Below, in pieces: positions 6,224 to 11,781 of a stretch of 15,349 nt of DNA. Under the pieces are notes generated by a model. It was not told the DNA's origin. It made no database searches and saw only the letters and a list, made by a program, of their open reading frames with translations. The translations under genes were made by a program, and so were the position numbers. Position 1 is the first letter of the stretch. Every line of letters begins with the position of its first letter. The DNA is from Chloroflexota bacterium (lineage in GTDB: Bacteria > Chloroflexota > Anaerolineae > UBA3071), in contig JACNHM010000631.1 of NCBI GenBank assembly GCA_014383605.1, forward strand, positions 1 through 15,349, in the 5' to 3' direction.

Positions 6224-7902
6224 CGCAGTTCCAACGGCAACTCCTCGAAGGCCAGCACGCGTCGTTCCTGCTGCGCCCGCCACTTCACCTCCACGCCGCC
6301 CTGCTGCAGCGAGCGGGAGCTGACCGTCACCCGCAGCGGCAGGCCGATGAGGTCGGCGTCGTTGAACTTCACCCCGGCGCTGGCGTCGCGGTCATCGTAG
6401 AGAACGGCGACACCCCGCGCTTGCAGGTCACGGTAGAGGCTTTCGGCCTGCTCGGCCACCTCGGGCTTGTTCAGGTTCAGGCCCAGCAGGTGGACCTGAT
6501 AGGGCGCACAGGCCGGCGGCCAGACGATGCCCTGCTCGTCGTGATGGGTCTCGATGACCGCCGCCAGCAGCCGGTCCAGCCCCAGGCCGTAGCTGGCCAT
6601 GCGCAGCGGCCGCGCCTGGCCTTGCTCGTCGAGGAAGGTGACATCCAGGGATTCGCTCAGGCGGCTGCCCCGCATCTCCGCCCGGGCCAACTCGATGCCC
6701 GCCCGCAGAGCCAGCCTGCTGCCGCAGCGCGGGCAGCGGTCGCCCTCCTCCACGCGGGCCAGGTCGGCCACCAGGTCAATCGGGAAATCACGCGGGGTGT
6801 TGACGTTGCGGACGTGGTAGCCGGCCTTGTTGGCCCCGGCCACCAGGTTACGGGCCGCCGCCACCGTGCGGTCGGCGATCACCCGTGCCCCCCGCAAGCC
6901 CATGGGCGAGCCGTAGCCGCCCACCGTGCCCACAGCGGCCAGTTCGTCCGCTGTGCTGGGGTAGAAATCAGCGCTGCCCAGCACGTGGGCCAGCTTGGCC
7001 TCGTCCACGGTGCGGTCGCCGCGGATGGCCACGCAGACCACCCGCCCCCGCACAGTGTAGAAGACCACCTTGAGCGTGCGCTGCGCTGGCACGTGGAGGA
7101 ACTCGGCCAGCGCGGCGATGGTCTCCGCGCCGGGGGTGGCGACCTCTTCCAAAGGAAGCTCCTCGGCCTCCTCCGGCAGCGGCTCGGCCATCCTGGCCGC
7201 GGCGAGGGTCGCCGTGTAGTCGCAGTCGTGGCAACGAACGAAGATGTCCGGCCCGGCCTCGTGTGGCAGCAGCCAGCGGTGCGCCTTGCAGCCATCGGCA
7301 GCGCCGACCTCCGCCTCGGCCCGCAGGGGTTCCAGGCCACAACGTGCAAAGACGGCCTCGTTGGCCTGGCTCAGCCGCTCGTAGCAGGCGGCCATGTCCG
7401 CTTCGTCACCGTGCAGGCTGTAGCCCTGCACCGTGTGGTAGGCGGCCATGCTCAGCAGGCCGCCGCGCCGCTCCGTGCGGCGGGAGATGCGCGCTCCCAC
7501 CGCAAAAAGAAAGAGGGGAAGCTGGTGGTGGGAGCTGATCTCGCTGCGCGCCAGCTCCATGACCGCTTCCTCGTGGCCCATACCCGCCGCCAGCTCACGG
7601 TTGGCCTCGTCGCGGAAACGGGGCATGTCCAGCCGCAGCGCGTCGTAGCGACCCGATCGTTCCCACAGCTCGACGGGCTGCACCAGCGGCAACGTCATCT
7701 GCTGACCGCCGAGGGCCGTCCATTCCGCCCGCACCAGGTCGGCCAGACGGCTCAGCGCCCGGAAGCCCAGCGGCAGGTAAGCCGTCACGCCCGCGGCCAG
7801 CGAGCGAACCAGCCCGGCGCGCAGCGCCAGACGCTGAGCGGCCATCTCCGCCCCGGCCGGGGCTTCCCGCAAAGTGCGTCCGAACAGTTGAGAGAAGCGC
7901 AA
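6208..7902 (-). CDS. proS: Prolyl-tRNA synthetase-like protein with intact editing domain but degraded synthetase motifs
   Basis: A 564-residue protein collinear with bacterial ProRS (E. coli type): class II core at about 1-200, YbaK-type editing insertion at about 255-385, core with motif 3 at about 435-460, and an anticodon-binding domain to the C-terminus. Aligned by eye from memory with E. coli ProRS, key synthetase residues are gone: TxE Thr109 is Gly (GHEE at 109-112); the motif-2 RDE is SRR at 140-142; the later SREF and MKDA have become MAAY and TVQG; EVGH is ELAR at 404-407; GCYGIG is ASYGLG. Motif 3 Arg (GLDR) is kept. The editing domain keeps K278, IRGD at 293-296 and GANKAGYH at 356-363. 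Thus it may not make prolyl-tRNA and could act in editing. TTG start at 7902 with GGAGG seven nt upstream. NDE plus stop are read from a heptamer array. The gene symbol reflects homology only. Confidence 0.87.
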   Translation of the reverse strand: MRFSQLFGRTLREAPAGAEMAAQRLALRAGLVRSLAAGVTAYLPLGFRALSRLADLVRAEWTALGGQQMTLPLVQPVELWERSGRYDALRLDMPRFRDEANRELAAGMGHEEAVMELARSEISSHHQLPLFLFAVGARISRRTERRGGLLSMAAYHTVQGYSLHGDEADMAACYERLSQANEAVFARCGLEPLRAEAEVGAADGCKAHRWLLPHEAGPDIFVRCHDCDYTATLAAARMAEPLPEEAEELPLEEVATPGAETIAALAEFLHVPAQRTLKVVFYTVRGRVVCVAIRGDRTVDEAKLAHVLGSADFYPSTADELAAVGTVGGYGSPMGLRGARVIADRTVAAARNLVAGANKAGYHVRNVNTPRDFPIDLVADLARVEEGDRCPRCGSRLALRAGIELARAEMRGSRLSESLDVTFLDEQGQARPLRMASYGLGLDRLLAAVIETHHDEQGIVWPPACAPYQVHLLGLNLNKPEVAEQAESLYRDLQARGVAVLYDDRDASAGVKFNDADLIGLPLRVTVSSRSLQQGGVEVKWRAQQERRVLAFEELPLELRTNDE

Positions 7903-7931
7903 ATCACCACCTCCAAGGGTTGGCCTGGGTG

Positions 7932-8009
7932 AGCAAGGGACATCCCTGGTCGTGATACGTGATCCGTGATGCGTGATCCGTGTTTCTCACGCATCACGCT
8001 GTCCTTGCT
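7932..8009 (-). repeat. Self-complementary heptamer array in the ProRS-like leader
   Basis: Seven heptamers run in one phase at 7951-7999: four CGTGATN units, CGTGTTT, then CTCACGC and ATCACGC, which complement the first units. An outer stem embraces the array: AGCAAGG/ACA at 7932-7942 pairs with TGTCCTTGCT at 8000-8009, with one bulged G. In the leftward transcript this forms a long hairpin between promoter and start codon, so it may act as an RNA structure that controls or protects the message. No T-run follows, so it is not a standard intrinsic terminator. Confidence 0.75.
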
Positions 8010-8068
8010 TGCCAGCCTATCTGAACCTGAGCAATCCCTTCGCTGTCAGCTTTGATCTCACAGAAGCA

Positions 8069-8097
8069 AACATATCACAGCATCGCCGCGATGTCAA
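8069..8097 (-). promoter_or_regulatory. Sigma-70-type promoter for the leftward ProRS-like cluster
   Basis: On the minus strand TTGACA (complement of 8092-8097) and TATGTT (complement of 8069-8074) are separated by 17 bp. The predicted start is near 8062, giving a leader of about 160 nt before the TTG at 7902. That leader contains a heptamer hairpin array. The -35 box lies 10 bp from the -35 box of the rightward promoter. Confidence 0.65.
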
Positions 8098-8107
8098 CTT
8101 CAGCGCC

Positions 8108-8136
8108 TTGACAACCAGGGGAGGTCATGCTACACT
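8108..8136 (+). promoter_or_regulatory. Sigma-70-type promoter for the methylase operon
   Basis: TTGACA at 8108-8113 and TACACT at 8131-8136, separated by exactly 17 bp. The predicted start of transcription is near 8143, giving a leader of about 33 nt to the ATG at 8176. The -35 box is a perfect consensus, so the operon probably has substantial basal expression unless it is repressed. Confidence 0.7.
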
Positions 8137-8175
8137 ACGGCAAGAATAAGGACCGCATGAGTGGAGACGCGCTCT

Positions 8176-11127
8176 ATGACCACTGACCACCGTCTGATCG
8201 AAGACTACATCCCTATCGAAGCTATCTCCGCCGAGGCACGGCGGGAGAAGTCCATCCGCAAAGGGCATATTTCCACCCTGCACCTCTGGTGGGCTCGCCG
8301 TCCCCTGGTAGCTGTGCGCGCGGCCGTGTACGGCGCCTTGGTTCCGGCGCCGTCCGATAAGCGTGCTGCCAAGGAAGCCGCCGACTTTGTGGCCGCTCTG
8401 TGCAAGTACCCTGGCGCACGTGATACCATCGCCCAGGCCCGTCGCCACGTCTTGCAGGCTCACGCCGAACGACTGACCGTCGAGCAAGGCGAATTGGTGA
8501 CTGTAGAGGACATCGAGGCGGGGCGCGCCCCGCGCCCGCGCGTGCTGGACATGTTTGCCGGAGGCGGTGCGATCCCCCTGGAAGCGCTGCGGCTGGGTTG
8601 TGAGGCCTACGCCCTGGACCTCAACCCCGTAGCCCATCTGATCGAACTCTGCACCCTGGTCTATCCCCAGCAGTTCGGCGCGCCTGATCCGGCAGCGACG
8701 GGCTGCGCCGAGGACCCTTCGACAAGCTCAGGACAAAGCGGCACCTGGGCCGGTTTGTCCGCCGAGGTGGAGCACTGGGGTCAGTGGGTGCTGGAGCGAG
8801 TGCGGGACGAGATCGGCGACCTGTATCCGCCCATCCCCGACCCCCGCCATGCAGCCGCAGCCGCCGACCAGCCCGCTCAACTCTCGATGAATCTGGCCGT
8901 GCCGGGTGCCCGCGAAGCTGATCGCACCCCGGCAGGGATGCTGACCCCTGTGGCCTACCTGTGGACGCGCACCGTGCGCTGCAAGAACCCGGCCTGCGGT
9001 GGTACCGTCCCCCTGGCCCGCCAGACCTGGCTGTGCAAGAAGAAGAGCCGCTACGTGGCCCTGCGTCCCAATGCCGAGGCCAACCGCGATGGCATTCCTG
9101 GCGAAAAACGCGTGCGCTACCAGGTGGCAGAGGCAACCACGCCGAAGGCTCTTGGCTTTGATCCCGCTTCCGGCAGTCGAGGCGGCAACGTAGCCTGCCC
9201 CTTCTGCGGCACCGTGTCCGACAGCACTTACGTCAAAGCCGAGGGGCAGGCCGGACGCATCGGCGTGCAGCCTATGGCTGTGGTCTGCACCAGGCCGGGG
9301 AAGCGGGGCAAGGTTTACCTGAGCGTTGACCAGGTGCCGCCGGAAGCCTGGCCCAACGACAAGGCCATCTGGCAGCGCATCCGCGCCCTGGAGGCCGAGA
9401 CCGCCAACGATCCGGCTGGCCCCCTCACCGTGCCTGACGAGCCGATCATCACCGACGCCAAGGGAAGTGCCTGGGTCGTCCAGTACGGTCTAGAACGCTT
9501 TGGTGAGTTGTTCATGCCGCGTCAACTGCTGGCCTTGCTCACCTTTGCCAAGCAAGTTCGTGCCGCCCAAGCTGAGATGCTCCATCGCGGCTACAGTGAG
9601 GAGCAAGCGAAGGGCATAGTGACGTATTTGGGCCTATTGGTAGATCGTTTGGCAGACTACAACAGCAGCCTCTGCAGTTGGCATAACACGAGAGAAGTGA
9701 TTGGCCACACTTATGCTCGCCAGGCCCTGCCAATGGTTTGGGATTTTGTCGAATTGAACCCAATGGGCAACGCCTCAGGCAATGCCTTATCAGCACTAGC
9801 CTGGATTACCAATGTGATTCGCAGCAGCAGCAACCTGGGGGCCGTCGCCCAGGTCCGGCGCAGTTCGGCTACCCGGATGCCCTTTGAGAATAGCGCCTTT
9901 GATACCATTATCACCGACCCGCCCTATTACGACAACGTGGCCTATGCTGACCTGTCGGACTTCTTCCACGTCTGGCTCAAGCGGAGTGTCGGCTTTCTTT
10001 ATCCGGAGCACTTGTCGTCGTTGCTCACACCCAAGAAGCGCGAAGCAGTGGCCGATGCGACCCGACACGAAGGAGACCGCCAGCTAGCGGCCAGAGTCTA
10101 TGAGGAGATGATGGCCCAGGCCTTTGCCGAGGCAGGTCGAGTCCTCAAGCCAGGAGCGCCGCTGGTGATCGTCTATGCCCACAAGACGACCTTGGGTTGG
10201 GCTACCTTGGTAGATGCTCTGCGCGAGGCCGGTTTTACGGTCACCGAGGCCTGGCCATTGGACACGGAGATGGGGGCACGCGTTCGGGCAATGGACACCG
10301 CGTCCTTGGCCTCGTCCATCTTCTTGGTCGCCCGGCGGCGAGAGGGAGATGCCATTGGCTCCTACGAGCGAGAGGTGCGGCCGGATCTTCAGCGTATCGT
10401 GCGGGAGCGGGTGGACCGGCTCTGGGCCCAAGGCGTCACCGGCGCCGACCTGGTCATCGCCTGCGTGGGGGCCGGGCTGCGCGCCTTCACCCGCTACGCC
10501 CGCGTCGAGTACGCTAACGGCGAGCCGGTCCCCGCCGATACCTTCCTGACCGAGGTGGAAGGCGTGGTGTTGGAGACACTGCTGGAGAAACTGTTTGGCG
10601 TCAGCCGGGCCGGGGTCGGCAGCGTGGACCCGGTCACCCGCTTCTACGTCCTCTGGCGCTACGCCTACCGCCACGCCACCCTGGACGCTGGCGAGGCCAT
10701 CGTCTTCGCCTACCCCCAGCGGGTGGAGCTGGACGGCCCCGGTGGCCTGACCTCGGGCAGCACCCCACTGATGGAGAAGCGCAAAGGCAAGTACCGGCTG
10801 CGCGACTTTACCGAGCGCGGGGAGGATGAAGACCTGGGTCTGCCGCGCGGCGGTGAGATGCCGCCACTGATTGACGCGCTGCACCGTGTGCTGTGGCTGG
10901 TAGAGCACCGTCCTGCCTTCATCCCCGCCTACCTGGACGAAGCCCGACCCGACGTGGAGCGATTGCGGCTGGTCGCCCAGACGCTGGCCGGACAGACGCT
11001 GGCCGGGAATGGCAACAACGGCGGCCGATCGCTGGTGGCAGCGCGCGGGGCAGAGGCATCGGCCCTGCGCAAGCTGACCACCAACTGGCGCACGCTCATC
11101 GAGGCGCATCGCGGGCCGATGGTGTAA
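8176..11127 (+). CDS. DUF1156/COG1743-type adenine-specific DNA methylase with zinc-ribbon
   Basis: A 983-residue DNA methyltransferase, likely an N6-adenine enzyme. Seen: a DUF1156 N-terminus (EKSIRKGHISTLHLWWARRP), a SAM-binding motif FAGGGAIPLEA at 127-137 with acidic DLNP after it, a zinc-ribbon (C269-x4-C274, then C341-x2-C344, with C287 between), the catalytic DPPYYDNVAY starting at D581, and VLKPGAPLVIVYAH in the following strand. The motif order (SAM site before DPPY) and large size fit COG1743. The ATG at 8176 has GGAG upstream and homologues begin at about this point; a GTG at 8161 with AAGGA upstream is possible. It heads an operon with a putative nuclease and a DUF499 ATPase, as expected for a modification-based defence system. 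Odd: an in-frame dispersed repeat near residues 180-188, a 15-bp tandem duplication near the C-terminus, and a lower-GC stretch before DPPY. The target sequence is unknown. Confidence 0.9.
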   Translation: MTTDHRLIEDYIPIEAISAEARREKSIRKGHISTLHLWWARRPLVAVRAAVYGALVPAPSDKRAAKEAADFVAALCKYPGARDTIAQARRHVLQAHAERLTVEQGELVTVEDIEAGRAPRPRVLDMFAGGGAIPLEALRLGCEAYALDLNPVAHLIELCTLVYPQQFGAPDPAATGCAEDPSTSSGQSGTWAGLSAEVEHWGQWVLERVRDEIGDLYPPIPDPRHAAAAADQPAQLSMNLAVPGAREADRTPAGMLTPVAYLWTRTVRCKNPACGGTVPLARQTWLCKKKSRYVALRPNAEANRDGIPGEKRVRYQVAEATTPKALGFDPASGSRGGNVACPFCGTVSDSTYVKAEGQAGRIGVQPMAVVCTRPGKRGKVYLSVDQVPPEAWPNDKAIWQRIRALEAETANDPAGPLTVPDEPIITDAKGSAWVVQYGLERFGELFMPRQLLALLTFAKQVRAAQAEMLHRGYSEEQAKGIVTYLGLLVDRLADYNSSLCSWHNTREVIGHTYARQALPMVWDFVELNPMGNASGNALSALAWITNVIRSSSNLGAVAQVRRSSATRMPFENSAFDTIITDPPYYDNVAYADLSDFFHVWLKRSVGFLYPEHLSSLLTPKKREAVADATRHEGDRQLAARVYEEMMAQAFAEAGRVLKPGAPLVIVYAHKTTLGWATLVDALREAGFTVTEAWPLDTEMGARVRAMDTASLASSIFLVARRREGDAIGSYEREVRPDLQRIVRERVDRLWAQGVTGADLVIACVGAGLRAFTRYARVEYANGEPVPADTFLTEVEGVVLETLLEKLFGVSRAGVGSVDPVTRFYVLWRYAYRHATLDAGEAIVFAYPQRVELDGPGGLTSGSTPLMEKRKGKYRLRDFTERGEDEDLGLPRGGEMPPLIDALHRVLWLVEHRPAFIPAYLDEARPDVERLRLVAQTLAGQTLAGNGNNGGRSLVAARGAEASALRKLTTNWRTLIEAHRGPMV
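8715..8736. repeat. Dispersed repeat (CCCTTCGACAAGCTCAGGAC type) inserted in the methylase gene
   Basis: The sequence CCCTTCGACAAGCTCAGGAC lies in frame inside the methylase gene and is read as PSTSSGQ. From general knowledge, this 20-odd-base word and its reverse complement recur in many environmental bacterial genomes, usually between genes. Here it falls in a poorly conserved stretch between the SAM motif and the zinc-ribbon. Copy number in this genome cannot be seen from one window. Confidence 0.65.
10978..11007. repeat. 15-bp tandem duplication in the methylase C-terminus
   Basis: CAGACGCTGGCCGGA at 10978-10992 is followed directly by CAGACGCTGGCCGGG, one mismatch in fifteen. It is in frame and encodes the repeat QTLAG QTLAG ahead of a Gly/Asn-rich linker, so it adds five residues without breaking the gene. 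Confidence 0.8.
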
Positions 11128-11136
11128 GGAGACGCG

Positions 11137-11781
11137 ATGGAGTTCACCTACGACCAAATCCGCGCCTTCCGCTACTGGATCCAGGGCTACGCCAACTTCT
11201 ACGAGCCTATCGTAGAAGAGTACTTTCAGTTGGCTGGTTACCGCGTGCTGCGCCGCCCAGCCCTGGTCGGCCGCGCCGACATCCAGCGGATCGTCAACGG
11301 ACTGTTCGACGGCCACAAGCAGTTGGGGGCAGAACTGGACAGCAGGGCGATCCGGCGGCACTTGGAGGGGCGACAGCGACTACAACCCGATTTCCTGCTG
11401 GAGCGAGAGGGCCAACGCTACCTGGCCGAGCTCAAGAGTTGGGGTGGATTCACCGCCTCGGGTGAGTTCGACTTGACCACTGCCCGTTCTGAATTCCTGA
11501 AAGACTTCCGCAATGGCCTTTTCCTGCTGGTGGACCGGCTGGAGGGAGTGCCCATCGCGGGAAAGCTCCTGGCCGTGTCCTCCCGCAGTGCGGAACACGA
11601 CCAGGTGCTGACCCTGCTCCAACGTGCCTACCAGACCGAGATCGAACTGCTCTATCTGGACGAGATCTTCAGGATGCCACAGTTGACCGGAACCATTGAG
11701 CGACAATTGCGCTACCTGGACGCCGCCTGCGCCGAACTGCGGCAGGCGCTGGGTCAGACAGAGAGAGGTGACGAGATATGA
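11137..11781 (+). CDS. Putative PD-(D/E)XK nuclease between methylase and ATPase
   Basis: A 214-residue soluble protein that I do not recognise as a named family. A PD-(D/E)XK-like signature is visible: an acidic helix VEEYFQLAGYRVLRR (E27/E28), then P84-D85 at the start of a strand (PDFLLER), then E98-L-K100 (YLAELKSW) in the next strand. This helix-strand-D-x12-ExK layout is that of restriction-type and Holliday-resolvase-like nucleases. The rest is alpha-rich (FLKDFRNGLFLLVDRL; TGTIERQLRYLDAACAEL). The methylase stop is 9 bp upstream with GGAG in the gap, and its stop overlaps the DUF499 start (ATGA), so the three are made together. Cleavage of unmodified DNA gated by the ATPase is a natural inference. 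Alternatives: a non-catalytic PD-(D/E)XK scaffold or a specificity subunit. The gene is real; its nuclease role is moderately supported. Confidence 0.75.
   Translation: MEFTYDQIRAFRYWIQGYANFYEPIVEEYFQLAGYRVLRRPALVGRADIQRIVNGLFDGHKQLGAELDSRAIRRHLEGRQRLQPDFLLEREGQRYLAELKSWGGFTASGEFDLTTARSEFLKDFRNGLFLLVDRLEGVPIAGKLLAVSSRSAEHDQVLTLLQRAYQTEIELLYLDEIFRMPQLTGTIERQLRYLDAACAELRQALGQTERGDEI

Noticed and set aside
5959..7932. 657-codon plus-strand open frame opposite the ProRS-like gene
   Set aside because: It reads through a heptamer array and is antisense to a full-length, recognisable synthetase-like protein; no motifs are present.
3402..7999. Repeat arrays as a CRISPR or attachment sites
   Set aside because: Units are 7-8 bases, contiguous and degenerate with no spacers; there are no cas genes and no integrase.
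7903..8062. T-box riboswitch for the ProRS-like gene
   Set aside because: The leader is about 160 nt and its main structure is the heptamer hairpin; I do not see the conserved T-box sequence, specifier loop or antiterminator pair.
8161..8175. GTG start for the methylase five codons upstream
   Set aside because: It has a fair AAGGA eight bases upstream and is possible, but the ATG at 8176 has its own GGAG and fits the usual start of the family; kept as an alternative only.
10084..11361. 425-codon minus-strand open frame opposite the methylase and nuclease genes
   Set aside because: It spans the junction of two well-supported plus-strand genes and shows no family motif or ribosome-binding context.
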